A stretch of DNA of 64,000 bases. It comes from Candidatus Eiseniibacteriota bacterium. GTDB taxonomy: Bacteria; Orphanbacterota; Orphanbacteria; Orphanbacterales; Orphanbacteraceae. Location: contig JAJCZU010000004.1 of the NCBI GenBank assembly GCA_029262235.1, forward strand, positions 496,001-560,000. Direction: 5' to 3'. This document shows, piece after piece, positions 42,217 to 51,117 of the stretch (position 1 is its first letter; each line of letters begins with the position of its first letter). The notes beneath the pieces were generated by a model. It had not been told where the DNA came from, did not search any database, and worked only from the letters and a program-made list of their open reading frames with translations. Both the position numbers and the translations under genes were made by a program.

Positions 42217-43287
42217 TTACTGAGAGGCCGGGTCCGGAAGCGGATCCGGCTTTTTCATTCTGTGCAGCAGATACGCCAGCAGCCAGAAGAGCGTGCCCGC
42301 ACCGAGCGGAGGAATGATGTCCGTGAGCGGCCCGGATCGAATGACGGGCCGGATCGCGAACTGCACGAAATCCGCCACATGATTGCCGAACAGGTTGAAC
42401 AGCACGTAGATGACCAGGGCATTCCGTCCGACGACCGCGAAGGAACGAAAGAGCTGCTTTCCAGGCGTGGTCCGCGCGATGAGCGTGAACAGCATGAGAT
42501 GCGCGTAGTAGATCGCGAGCACGCAGAAGTGGTACGACGATGTCCAGGCGCGCTTGATGAACGGTATCCCGGCAGCCTCGAGGCCGAACGCGAGCGCAAG
42601 GCAACCGAGAGTGGGAATCAGCATTCTCCTCACGCTTCGATCCGTATCCCGGTAGTAGCGCACGCTCCAGAGTCCCGCCACCACGACAGCCGCCCCGCCG
42701 ATCACGTTCAGCGACGCATAGCCGCCCGGGTCGGATCCCCAGGGCAGCGCCCGGTCGATTACGAGCCCGATGTTCTGTGTGCGGTCGAACGGTCCGTCAG
42801 GGCCCGGGAAGAGGAAGTACAGGGCATCATGGAGCAGCGGGATCGCGAGAGCAAAGCCGAGTTGCAGAGACGGTTTGAAAAACTGGAATCCGAACCCGAT
42901 CAGATAGCCGATTGCGATCGTGCGCAGCACGCCGGAAGGGCGAAGAGTCAATTCTCCCGTGGTGAAATACGTGAAGACCGTACCCACCGCGAAGAGCGCA
43001 AGGGCGCGCAGAACGGCTCGCTTCACGATCAGGGCCCTGTTCTCCCCGCGCCCTTCGTGTCGTTCGCGCGAAAGCATGATTGCGACTCCGGCCATGACCA
43101 GAAAGGCGGCCTGGCCGATGTCCCAGTACGATATTCCTTCCCACTCGGCGTGATCGAACGAGCGCGTAAACGCGTTGTCGAGCCATCCGATCAACCCGTC
43201 GCCGTAAACGATGACGAGAATCGCGAAACCACGCATGGCGTCGAGTACGAGATTTCTACGGCTGCGGCGTTCCACGAATGCGGTCAT
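42217..43287 (-). CDS. Multi-span membrane acyltransferase (heparan-alpha-glucosaminide N-acetyltransferase-like)
   Basis: The protein has 356 residues and about ten membrane helices. The opening RRNLVLDAMRGFAILVIVYGDG matches the start of the DUF5009/NagX and HGSNAT-like acyltransferase group. In that group a histidine and conserved Arg/Asp near the first helices take part in acetyl transfer across the membrane. The pattern continues with WDIGQAAFLVMAGVAIMLS and RTIAIGYLIGFGFQF. It probably acetylates a sugar or glycan precursor at the inner membrane; the substrate is unknown. ATG 43287 is chosen. No ribosome-binding site is seen, and TATGGT lies six bases upstream. The last codons contain the terminator of the opposing gene. 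Confidence 0.75.
   Translation of the reverse strand: MTAFVERRSRRNLVLDAMRGFAILVIVYGDGLIGWLDNAFTRSFDHAEWEGISYWDIGQAAFLVMAGVAIMLSRERHEGRGENRALIVKRAVLRALALFAVGTVFTYFTTGELTLRPSGVLRTIAIGYLIGFGFQFFKPSLQLGFALAIPLLHDALYFLFPGPDGPFDRTQNIGLVIDRALPWGSDPGGYASLNVIGGAAVVVAGLWSVRYYRDTDRSVRRMLIPTLGCLALAFGLEAAGIPFIKRAWTSSYHFCVLAIYYAHLMLFTLIARTTPGKQLFRSFAVVGRNALVIYVLFNLFGNHVADFVQFAIRPVIRSGPLTDIIPPLGAGTLFWLLAYLLHRMKKPDPLPDPASQ
42227..42255 (+). terminator. Intrinsic terminator of the EEP-fold gene
   Basis: A 9-bp stem (42227-42235 with 42242-42250, one G-T pair) is capped by GGAAGC and followed by five T. It begins 27 bp after the stop and lies inside the 3' coding end of the convergent gene. Confidence 0.85.
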
Positions 43288-43325
43288 GGCGAGACCATAG
43301 CGCAAACGCGCCCCATTCCGAAGCG

Positions 43326-44117
43326 TCAGCCGTCGCTCTTTTTCTTCATCGAAAGATGGGAGAGGGGGAGCAGGACGTTGCGGGGAAGGAGTCGCGTGGC
43401 CCCCTCGATCAGGACCCGGTTGCCCAGTCCGTGGATCGTGAGCGTCCTGCCGCGCTCCATGGCCCGATAACCGTGCTCTGCGACGGGGCGCGGCCCGGGA
43501 CCGGTTCGGCCGTCCAGCATGCGAAGGTCCGTGAGGTCGGCCTTTTCGACAAACTCGGTTTCCGTAAAACCGGGGCAGAGGGTCGTGATCGTGACCCCCG
43601 ATCCGCGGATCTCCTCGGCCACGGCCTGCCCGAACGATACGACGTACGCTTTACTCGCGTAGTATGTCGCCTGCAGCGGCCCCGGCAGGAACCCGGCCGT
43701 CGAGGCCACGTGCAGAATGCGGCCCGCGCCGCGTTCCAGCATGGCGGGCAGAAATGCGCGCGTCAGCTCGGCGACGGCAAGCACGTTCACCTGGATCATC
43801 GCGTGATCCGACTCCCAGGGTCGCTTCGCAAACGGCCCGTGCCCTCCGAATCCGGCATTGTTGATGAGGTATTCGATCGCGATCTTGCGCCCGAGGACCG
43901 TTTCGATCAGACTCCGGCGGGCGGCGGGGTCCGCCAGGTCGCAGGCAAGAACCACCGATTCGACCCCGTGCTCCCGGCGCAGTTCGTCCGCGAGCGCCTC
44001 CAGACGATCTTCCCGCCTGGCGACCAGAATCGCGTCCCGCCCGCACGCAGCGTGAATTCTGGCCAGTTCGCGCCCGATTCCGCTCGATGCTCCCGTGATC
44101 AGGGCCGTATGTTTCAT
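43326..44117 (-). CDS. Short-chain dehydrogenase/reductase
   Basis: The protein has 263 residues. Classical SDR motifs are present: TALITGASSGIGRELA (NAD(P) binding), VLACDLAD, the structural LINNAGFGG, ILHVAST (catalytic Ser) and YYASKAYVVSFGQAV (Tyr-Lys). Basic residues after the second strand (VARREDR) favour NADP(H). The substrate specificity cannot be read from the sequence; related proteins are the DltE/YdfG-like SDRs. A GGAG site lies about 11 bases before ATG 44117. The gene is divergent from the propeller gene at 44187 and may be read together with the acyltransferase 38 bp downstream. Confidence 0.9.
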   Translation of the reverse strand: MKHTALITGASSGIGRELARIHAACGRDAILVARREDRLEALADELRREHGVESVVLACDLADPAARRSLIETVLGRKIAIEYLINNAGFGGHGPFAKRPWESDHAMIQVNVLAVAELTRAFLPAMLERGAGRILHVASTAGFLPGPLQATYYASKAYVVSFGQAVAEEIRGSGVTITTLCPGFTETEFVEKADLTDLRMLDGRTGPGPRPVAEHGYRAMERGRTLTIHGLGNRVLIEGATRLLPRNVLLPLSHLSMKKKSDG

Positions 44118-44186
44118 TCGATTTCATCTCCGTCCGCGAAGTCTTGTCCTTGGAACTCGCGCGTATCCATATTATTCTGTTTCATC

Positions 44187-46973
44187 ATGCGACCGATTCT
44201 CACTCTGCTGTCATTTCTGTATCTCACTGCGGGCCAGGCCTCCGCGCAGCTCATCGATTCGCTCCGGGTCGACCAGGACGGCGTGACGGGTCAGTGGACA
44301 TCCCTCGCGCTCGACGCCGCCGAGAACCCGTACATCGCCTATTTCGATTCCACGGACCAGCGCCTTCGATTCGCTGCATGGAACGGCACGGCCTTCGACA
44401 TCGAAGCCGTAGACTCCACGCAGGACGGCGGGATGAACTGCGATCTCGCGCTCGACGGCGACGGCAATCCCCACATCAGTTACTACGCTTACAGCACGGA
44501 CCGCGACAGCGTCTCCTTATATTATGCGAATCGATCCGGCGGCAGCTGGACGGTGGAGCACGTGGAAGGCGGACCGGTGGAGTCATTCGGCCGGTCGACC
44601 TGGACGAGCATCGGACTCGGCGAAGACGGTCCGAGTATCGCCTATCTCGAGGTGGCGCCGTCGCACCGGCTCAAGTACGCGGCGCGCGGTGTCGGGGGCG
44701 CGTGGGGAACGGCCGTTGCCGACCCCACGAGCGGGAGCGGATTCGAGGCCGCGCTCGTGCTGGACGACAGCGGCACACCGCACATCTCTCATCTGCATTT
44801 CGTGAGCGGTGGCGGGCTCGAACTTCGCTACAGCACGCTGACGAATCTCGTCGCCTGGTCGAACGAAGTCGTCTCGAACGCCGACACCATCGACATCGGC
44901 TGGGCCGACATCGATCTTCTTGCCGGTGACGTTCCTGCCATCGCTTACTTACGGGGCACCTCCAACCTTCTCTACGTGGCAGTGCAATCCGGCGCAGGGA
45001 ACACATGGGCAAAGTCATTCTATGACACGGCCGGAGTCGGTCCGAACAACGATACGAAACCCGTAGCGATCCATGTCGACGAACAGAACCGCGTCAACGT
45101 CGCGTATCACTATGGCCCGGGCGGCACGCTCCGCTATGCGCGCACGTTCCACGGCATCCCGTTCTGGGTGACGGTCGACGAGAACGGCACGGTCGGCGAA
45201 TACAACTCGATCACCCTCGACGGCGCCGAAGCGGCTCATTTGAGCTACTACGACATGGGGCGCAAGGATCTCAAGTACGCGACCGCCGGAATCCGGCTCG
45301 ACGGAATCACGGCGATTCCCGCCACGGCGGACATGCTCGTCGACTCGGTGCGGGCGCTTTCCGCGCAGGCTGATTTTCGTTCCGGATTCGTCGACATCAC
45401 GTTCAACGCGTTCTGGAACTCGCGCGACGCATCGATCGCGCGAGTCGACAGCTTCGGTTTTGTGAAGGCCGTGCGCGCCGGTTCGACGTATGTGGTGGCG
45501 GATTTCGACGTCTTCAGCGACTCGGTACTCGTCCGCGTCGACGATCCGAATCGTGTCGCGGTCCAGCTCGACTATCCGATGAACGGACGCATCTGGGATC
45601 TCGTGGCGTTTCCGCTCGAACCCGAAAGTGCGGGGGACGACATATTCTCGAAGATGTTCGCCCTGATCGGCACGCCGACGGACGAGTCGTGGAAAGTGGG
45701 ACGATGGGACCCCGCGCTCGGGATGTACGCGACGCTGAACAGTGGTTCGGCTCGATCCGCTCCCTGTGAAGGGTACTGGTTCATTACCGAAGACACCCTT
45801 TCGTTTCGATCGCCGCGCGGTTTTTATTCGAATAGAACGCGCGGAATCGCGCTCGAGAACGGACCCGCCGACGCGCCCGGCTGGAATCAGCTGGGCATGC
45901 CGCACGAAGGCGTGCTCGATGTCGACGACATGCTCGTGACGGACGGCACCGACACGCTTGCGATCACGGATCCCACGAACACCTGGACGGAGCGGAGCGT
46001 GGTGGGATGGGTGAATCGCGACTACGCGAACCTGGGCGACGTGCGGACCGGACGCGGATTCTGGGTTCGAAAGCTTACGGCCGATCCCGTCAGTATCGTT
46101 TTCCCCGTCGACCCCGTGACGGCAGGCCAGGATTTCGTGCCACCGCGCGATTCGGGTGTCACGAAACGAACCGAATCCGCGCTCTGGTCGCTCGGACTTC
46201 GCGTGCTCGACGAGGGCCGGTCTTCGAACGAACTCGTACTCGGCGCCGGTTCATTCGCCTCTGACGAATGGATCCAGCACGCGCGCGCGCTGCCGCCCGC
46301 CTCGCCGTCGGGTGGTCCGCGTCTCGCGGCCCTGCACGACGACCGGGGCCGATGGAACGGCGCCTATCGCGAGTCGCGTCTCTCGCAGACGGAGCCTTTC
46401 GCATGGACGGTCGTGATCGAGCGCGAGGAACGCGAAGAGCGCGTGGAACGCGACGAAAATGGTCCCGGCACGATCACGATACGGACGGAGGACCTGGCCG
46501 CACACGATCGCCACGGCGCCGACGGGGCACAGGGCGCCGCGACCCCGCTTCTATGGGAATGGGAAGATCCGCGATCGGGAGCGCGCGGCGAGTTCGTCGC
46601 CGGCGAGACTTTCTCGCTCGCGGTACACGGCAGACGGACCGAGTATTTCCTGCGCGCGAAGAGCGCGTCGGATGACGTTCCCGTGAACGGCGCGGTTACG
46701 AGCGTGTTCCGCTTCGCCTATCCGAACCCGTTTCGTGAAACGAGCGGTTTTCGTTTTCAACTGGCCGGACCGACGGAAGTATCCGTTACGCTTTATAACC
46801 TCGCGGGGCGCGAAGTCCGTTCCCTTCGATCGACCGCCGCAACGCGCGGGGACTTCGTTCTCGTCTGGGATGGCCGCGACGCTCGCGGCAAGTCCGTGCC
46901 GCCCGGCGTCTATCTTGCACGCATGGAGTGGGGCGGGCGCCAGCAGACGGCGCGCGTCGTAAAAATTCGCTAA
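44187..46973 (+). CDS. Large exported propeller-repeat protein with FlgD-like tail
   Basis: The protein has 928 residues from ATG 44187. A TATTAT -10 candidate lies at 44170, and a signal peptide ends GQASAQ. An open frame extends further left but overlaps the SDR gene on the other strand and lacks an export signal. The N-terminal half holds repeated blades such as ENPYIAYFDSTDQRLRFAAW and GNPHISYYAYSTDRDSVSLYYA, a propeller-like pattern common in surface proteins. A beta-sandwich and a domain of unknown type follow (LVAFPLEPESAGDDIFSKMF). The FlgD-like tail (VTLYNLAGREVRSL, GVYLARMEWGG) ends ARVVKIR. An acidic EREEREERVERDE stretch interrupts the region before the tail. It is the first gene of a six-gene operon. 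Confidence 0.85.
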   Translation: MRPILTLLSFLYLTAGQASAQLIDSLRVDQDGVTGQWTSLALDAAENPYIAYFDSTDQRLRFAAWNGTAFDIEAVDSTQDGGMNCDLALDGDGNPHISYYAYSTDRDSVSLYYANRSGGSWTVEHVEGGPVESFGRSTWTSIGLGEDGPSIAYLEVAPSHRLKYAARGVGGAWGTAVADPTSGSGFEAALVLDDSGTPHISHLHFVSGGGLELRYSTLTNLVAWSNEVVSNADTIDIGWADIDLLAGDVPAIAYLRGTSNLLYVAVQSGAGNTWAKSFYDTAGVGPNNDTKPVAIHVDEQNRVNVAYHYGPGGTLRYARTFHGIPFWVTVDENGTVGEYNSITLDGAEAAHLSYYDMGRKDLKYATAGIRLDGITAIPATADMLVDSVRALSAQADFRSGFVDITFNAFWNSRDASIARVDSFGFVKAVRAGSTYVVADFDVFSDSVLVRVDDPNRVAVQLDYPMNGRIWDLVAFPLEPESAGDDIFSKMFALIGTPTDESWKVGRWDPALGMYATLNSGSARSAPCEGYWFITEDTLSFRSPRGFYSNRTRGIALENGPADAPGWNQLGMPHEGVLDVDDMLVTDGTDTLAITDPTNTWTERSVVGWVNRDYANLGDVRTGRGFWVRKLTADPVSIVFPVDPVTAGQDFVPPRDSGVTKRTESALWSLGLRVLDEGRSSNELVLGAGSFASDEWIQHARALPPASPSGGPRLAALHDDRGRWNGAYRESRLSQTEPFAWTVVIEREEREERVERDENGPGTITIRTEDLAAHDRHGADGAQGAATPLLWEWEDPRSGARGEFVAGETFSLAVHGRRTEYFLRAKSASDDVPVNGAVTSVFRFAYPNPFRETSGFRFQLAGPTEVSVTLYNLAGREVRSLRSTAATRGDFVLVWDGRDARGKSVPPGVYLARMEWGGRQQTARVVKIR

Positions 46974-46981
46974 GGGGAACA

Positions 46982-48508
46982 ATGACGGAGAAAGCGAAAG
47001 GGGCCGTGCAGACGGTCGCACGTTCCCGTGCGGTCGAGCTGAGCCCTGAGGAGTTCCGGCGGCTCGGGAAAGATCTCGTGGATCGTCTTGCGGATATCCA
47101 GGCGGGAATACGCGAGCGCCCGGTTACCGTTTACAAAACGCCCGCGGATATCGGCGCCCTGCTCCCGGAAGCGGCCCTTCCCGAACAGGGGACGAACCCC
47201 GAGTCGTTGCTGGCTGCGCTCCCCGACCTGCTGTTCGACCATTCGCTCCTGAACGGCCATCCGCATTTCTACGGCTACGTGACTTCGTCGGCGACGCCGA
47301 TCGGCGCGCTGGCGGATCTGCTCGCGGCGTCCGTCAACGCGAACGTGGGGGGCTGGCAGCTCTCTCCGATTGCGTCCGAAATCGAAAAACAGACCGTGGA
47401 CTGGCTTCGCCAGATGCTCGGCATGCCGGACGGTTCGCGCGGTATTTTCGTAAGCGGCGGCAACATGGCGAACATGGTCGGCTTCATGGCCGGTGTACGC
47501 GCGAAGATGCCGCGCACGATCCGCACGCAGGGCCTCGCATCGCTTGACGAGAAGTGGCTCGTTTACGCCTCGCCCGAAACGCATACGTGGATCCAGAAAG
47601 CGGCCGATCTGTTCGGCCATGGGACCGACTGTGTGCGCGCGATCCCTGTCGACGAAGAGCTGCGCGCGGATCCGGTGGCGCTGGCGGCGATGCTGCGCGA
47701 AGACCGCGACCGCGGGGACCGCCCGTTTCTGCTGATCGGGACCGCCGGCACAGTGAGCACCGGCGCGGTCGACCCGCTCGACGACATGGCCACGCTCGCG
47801 AAAGAGCACGATCTCTGGTTTCACGTGGACGGCGCCTACGGTGGTTTCGCGGCGATGCTCCCCGAGCAGCGCGAGCGGTTCCGGGGGCTCGATCGCGCGG
47901 ATTCGATTGCGGTCGATCCGCACAAGTGGCTGTACGCTCCGATCGAAGCGGGGTGTACGATCGTGCGCGATCCGGCGATTCTGCCCGCCACGTTCGCGTA
48001 CCGCCCTCCTTACTATCACTTCGACGCGGAAGGCGAGGAGACGAACTTTTTCGAATACAGCCTGCAGAACACGCGCGGGTTTCGGGCGCTCAAAGTATGG
48101 CTCGCGATTCAACAGGCGGGTCGCGCCGGCTACGAAGAACTGCTTCGTGGCGATATCGCACTGGCGCGGGAGCTTTTCGATCAGATGAACGCCCGCCCCG
48201 ACTTCGAGGCGTTCACGCACGGTCTCAGCATTGCGACGTTTCGGTACGTGCCCGAGGGTCTCGCTCTCGCGGGCGAAGAGCGTGAAGCGTATCTGAACGA
48301 TCTGAACGAGTCAGTGCTCGAGGCGGTCAAGAAATCGGGCGAGCTTTTTGTTTCGAACGCCGTGCTGCGCGGTGCGTTCGTGCTCCGCGCGTGCATCGTG
48401 AATTTCCGAACGACGACCGACGACGTGCACGCGGTTCCCGACCTGATTGCCAGGCACGGGAAGCTCCTGCACGAAAACAGAATACATACACGCGAACGAG
48501 GAGATTGA
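46982..48508 (+). CDS. Pyridoxal-phosphate-dependent group II amino acid decarboxylase
   Basis: The protein has 508 residues; ATG 46982 has AAGGGGA upstream and lies eight bases after the previous stop. Family motifs are HPHFYGYVTSSATPIGALADLL, the VDGAYGGFAA cofactor loop and the Schiff-base Lys315 in VDPHKWLY. The flexible-loop and C-terminal segment NTRGFRALKVWLAIQQAGRAGYEELL also matches. This is the aromatic-L-amino-acid/tyrosine/glutamate decarboxylase group, which makes an amine and CO2 in the cytoplasm. The exact amino acid is not decidable by eye; sequence spacing looks nearer aromatic amino acid decarboxylases. Its place in an operon with envelope proteins is unexpected. Confidence 0.9.
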   Translation: MTEKAKGAVQTVARSRAVELSPEEFRRLGKDLVDRLADIQAGIRERPVTVYKTPADIGALLPEAALPEQGTNPESLLAALPDLLFDHSLLNGHPHFYGYVTSSATPIGALADLLAASVNANVGGWQLSPIASEIEKQTVDWLRQMLGMPDGSRGIFVSGGNMANMVGFMAGVRAKMPRTIRTQGLASLDEKWLVYASPETHTWIQKAADLFGHGTDCVRAIPVDEELRADPVALAAMLREDRDRGDRPFLLIGTAGTVSTGAVDPLDDMATLAKEHDLWFHVDGAYGGFAAMLPEQRERFRGLDRADSIAVDPHKWLYAPIEAGCTIVRDPAILPATFAYRPPYYHFDAEGEETNFFEYSLQNTRGFRALKVWLAIQQAGRAGYEELLRGDIALARELFDQMNARPDFEAFTHGLSIATFRYVPEGLALAGEEREAYLNDLNESVLEAVKKSGELFVSNAVLRGAFVLRACIVNFRTTTDDVHAVPDLIARHGKLLHENRIHTRERGD

Positions 48509-48512
48509 CTTC

Positions 48513-49292
48513 ATGCTGTACCAGGCTCTGTTCTGCGGAATCCTGCTGCTCCAGGCCGGCGCCGCCTCCGCACAGTCGAAAGATCCGCGCATTATCGTGG
48601 AGAGCGCCGTGAAAGCCATGGGCGGCCAGGAGCGCTTTTACGCACAGAAGAGCGTGGAGTACACATACATTTACAGTGATCCCGATGGAAAGATGGATCA
48701 ATCAACTGAGCGCTACGTGTTCGATGGCGAACTTTCCTGGGCGAAATACGGGACGCGCGATCTGATGTTTCCGGATCAGAAGGGTACGTTCGTGCAGGGC
48801 TACGACGGGCAGAACACCTGGACCACAATCGACGGAAAGCTGAGTACGGACGAGGGGGTGCTTCGCCGGGCGGACTTTCTCCGCAAGACGAATTACTACT
48901 GGTTCGCCATGATGTTCAAGCTGCTCGACCCGGGCATCAACTACACCTACGAGGGTTCGAAGATTGTCGACGGGGTTTCGTACGATCTCGTGCGCATGGC
49001 ATTCGAAGACGGAGTCGGCGACGCATCCGACACCTACATACTCTACGTCAATCGGCGCACGCGCCTGGTCGACCGCTTTCTCTTCACGGTGATGGACTTC
49101 GGTAGAACCGACCCGCTCTTGATGCTGGTCGAGTATGAAGAAGTGAACGGGATCAAGCTTCCCGCGAAACGGAAGTACGGTCCCTCCGACTGGGACGGCG
49201 CGGAGCCCGAAGCGTGGACGCACGAGATCATGAAGAACATCAAGCTGAATGTCCCGATCAAACGCGAACTTTTCCGGGCGCCGGGATCCTGA
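48513..49292 (+). CDS. Exported protein of LolA-like appearance, function unknown
   Basis: The protein has 259 residues from ATG 48513, with GAGGAG nine bases upstream and a signal peptide ALFCGILLLQAGAASAQ. The pattern AVKAMGGQERFYAQKSVEYTY at the start of the mature protein, then FDGELSWAKYGTRDLMF and GYDGQNTWTTIDGKL, is typical of half-barrel proteins. Such proteins are related to outer-membrane lipoprotein carriers and uncharacterised exported relatives. VDRFLFTVMDFGRTDPLLMLVEYEEVNGIKLPAKR near the C-terminus supports this. It is an inference from pattern, not a confirmed family. It lies 4 bp after the decarboxylase gene and 7 bp before the glycosyltransferase. Confidence 0.65.
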   Translation: MLYQALFCGILLLQAGAASAQSKDPRIIVESAVKAMGGQERFYAQKSVEYTYIYSDPDGKMDQSTERYVFDGELSWAKYGTRDLMFPDQKGTFVQGYDGQNTWTTIDGKLSTDEGVLRRADFLRKTNYYWFAMMFKLLDPGINYTYEGSKIVDGVSYDLVRMAFEDGVGDASDTYILYVNRRTRLVDRFLFTVMDFGRTDPLLMLVEYEEVNGIKLPAKRKYGPSDWDGAEPEAWTHEIMKNIKLNVPIKRELFRAPGS

Positions 49293-49299
49293 GCGCGGC

Positions 49300-50688
49300 A
49301 TGAGTCGCGCGCTCCTGCCGATTCTGTTTGCGGGGCTCGCGATCCGTCTTCTGTTTCTATGGCTCGCGGGGAATCCGGAGCCTTTCGCCGACGAATCGAA
49401 CTACATCACCCTGGCTCTGTCCCGCATCCGGTTCGGCTTCTTTCCCGACTCCGGACATTTTCTCTGGCCCCCCGGTTATCCTTTCGTTCTGTTTCACGCA
49501 CTCCGTGAGGGCGGCGCCGGCGGTGTCGCAATCGTGCGCGTGTTTCAGGTTCTCGCTTCCGGAGTCGTGGGCCTTCATGTCATGCACTTCGCGCAGAGCC
49601 TGAGCGGGGTGCGCGCCGCCCGGATCGCGGGCTGGCTCTGGGTTTTCGCATTCCCTCTCATCGAATTCTCGCACGCGCTCTGGCCGGAAACGCTGTTCCT
49701 CGCACTCTTCATTACTGGGCTGCGGCTTCTGATCGATTCGCGCGGGCGTTCGCTTCCGCTCGTTGCGGCCGGCGCGCTCTTCGGGCTTTCGCTGCTGCTC
49801 AAAGAATCGGCGCTCTATTTCTATCTCGCCCTCCCTTTCCTGCTGTTCTGGCGGCACCGGGAAACGTTCTCGCTCGCGGGTGCGCTGACCGTCGTGCTCG
49901 CGGGCACCGTCGTGGTCACGCCCTGGATGCTGCGGAACCAGGAGTATTACGGGGAGCCGGGCGTAATCGGCGCGACGCTCGGCGAAAACATGTACCGAAG
50001 GGTGAACGCGAACTACAGGAACCTCGACTACCCTGTGGAGCATCGGCTCGCGGTCTACGAGGCGAACGCGCTCGTGCATGACGCACTGGTCGCCGACGAG
50101 CGGCCGAAGTGGATCCGGCATCGCGAGGAAAATGTGGTTCGGAACGATGCGATCAACTTCCAGGCGGGGGTGGCGTTCATTCGGGAAGACCCTGTCGCGT
50201 TCGCGAAAGGGCGCGTGAAACGAGTCGCCGATTTCTTTTCTCCTCATTCGTTTTTCGTGCGTCATCTCGTCATGGCGCGGCATGAAGGCCTGCAGTCGCT
50301 CCCGGTTCGCCGCGCTCTCGCGGTGAGCGCGATTCTTCTTTCGCTCTTCACGATGGCAAGTGCGACGCTCGGAATCGGACGCGTTTCCGGGAGCGGAGAC
50401 AAGCGCACTTCCGGGCGCACGCCGGAGTGGACCGTGTTCGTGGCGTCCGTGCTCTACTTCGCGCTGCTCGTAGGTTCGCTCGGAGGTCTCACGCGGTACC
50501 GGGTGCCGATCGAGCCGATTCTGATCGTGCTGGCCGCGCTCGCATGGGGCGGGGCCGGCGGTATCCGGGCGTCGTGGAAGCAGACGTCACTGCCCGCGCG
50601 GGCGGCGCTCGGACTGCTCCTCGTTCTGTGGGCACTGAACGCGCGCGAGTGGATCGCGCTTCTGGGTCTCATGGGGGGCGCCTCATGA
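49300..50688 (+). CDS. GT39/ArnT-like membrane glycosyltransferase
   Basis: The protein has 462 residues and about ten hydrophobic helices. The first periplasmic loop contains PFADESNYITLALSRIRFG. The Asp-Glu pair after the first helix is the catalytic motif of the PMT/ArnT superfamily, which moves sugars from polyprenyl phosphate. FLWPPGYPFVLFHALRE follows, and later LIEFSHALWPETLFLALFITGLRLL. A periplasmic-type segment after the last helices of the first half (MLRNQEYYGEPGVIGATLGENMYRRVN) fits. The acceptor is unknown. The 3' end overlaps the next gene by four bases (ATGA), indicating coupled translation. Confidence 0.85.
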   Translation: MSRALLPILFAGLAIRLLFLWLAGNPEPFADESNYITLALSRIRFGFFPDSGHFLWPPGYPFVLFHALREGGAGGVAIVRVFQVLASGVVGLHVMHFAQSLSGVRAARIAGWLWVFAFPLIEFSHALWPETLFLALFITGLRLLIDSRGRSLPLVAAGALFGLSLLLKESALYFYLALPFLLFWRHRETFSLAGALTVVLAGTVVVTPWMLRNQEYYGEPGVIGATLGENMYRRVNANYRNLDYPVEHRLAVYEANALVHDALVADERPKWIRHREENVVRNDAINFQAGVAFIREDPVAFAKGRVKRVADFFSPHSFFVRHLVMARHEGLQSLPVRRALAVSAILLSLFTMASATLGIGRVSGSGDKRTSGRTPEWTVFVASVLYFALLVGSLGGLTRYRVPIEPILIVLAALAWGGAGGIRASWKQTSLPARAALGLLLVLWALNAREWIALLGLMGGAS

Positions 50689-51110
50689 AACCGTGGACCG
50701 TCGTTCTTCTGCTCGTGGCTGTTCTTGCAATCGAGATCGTGGCCTCCCGTTTCGGCTCGCGCCCGCTCGATGAATGGGAGAGCGTGTTCGAAACGGTCCA
50801 CGGGGCGTCGCGAGTGGAAGCACTTTACGTTCTGCTGAACCGCAGCCCCGCATGGTCGATTACGCCTGCGCTCACGGAAACGCTGCTCGCTTCCGGCGAT
50901 GCATGCCTGATCGACTGGACGATGACGTCTTCCTACTGCTATCCCGGCGAAGATCGCGCCCAGCGTCGCTTTCTGAATGCGCTTCCCGATTCTCCAGGGA
51001 AGACGCGCGGTTCGATCCTGCTCGATACGCGCATGGGGCAGCAGCAATGGCTCACCTGGAGCGACGTGCGCGCCTTTCTTGACGCGGCTCATGACAAGTC
51101 CATACACTGA
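50685..51110 (+). CDS. Small hypothetical membrane or exported protein
   Basis: The protein has 141 residues. A hydrophobic N-terminus (TVVLLLVAVLAIEIVASRFG) looks like a signal anchor. The rest is soluble, with two cysteines (DACLIDWTMTSSYCYPG) and no motif I recognise. The start overlaps the stop of the glycosyltransferase gene (ATGA), so it should be made together with it and may be an accessory of that enzyme. This is inference from position only. Its stop lies seven bases before the sulfatase-fold gene. Confidence 0.7.
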   Translation: MKPWTVVLLLVAVLAIEIVASRFGSRPLDEWESVFETVHGASRVEALYVLLNRSPAWSITPALTETLLASGDACLIDWTMTSSYCYPGEDRAQRRFLNALPDSPGKTRGSILLDTRMGQQQWLTWSDVRAFLDAAHDKSIH

Positions 51111-51117
51111 TCGCACC

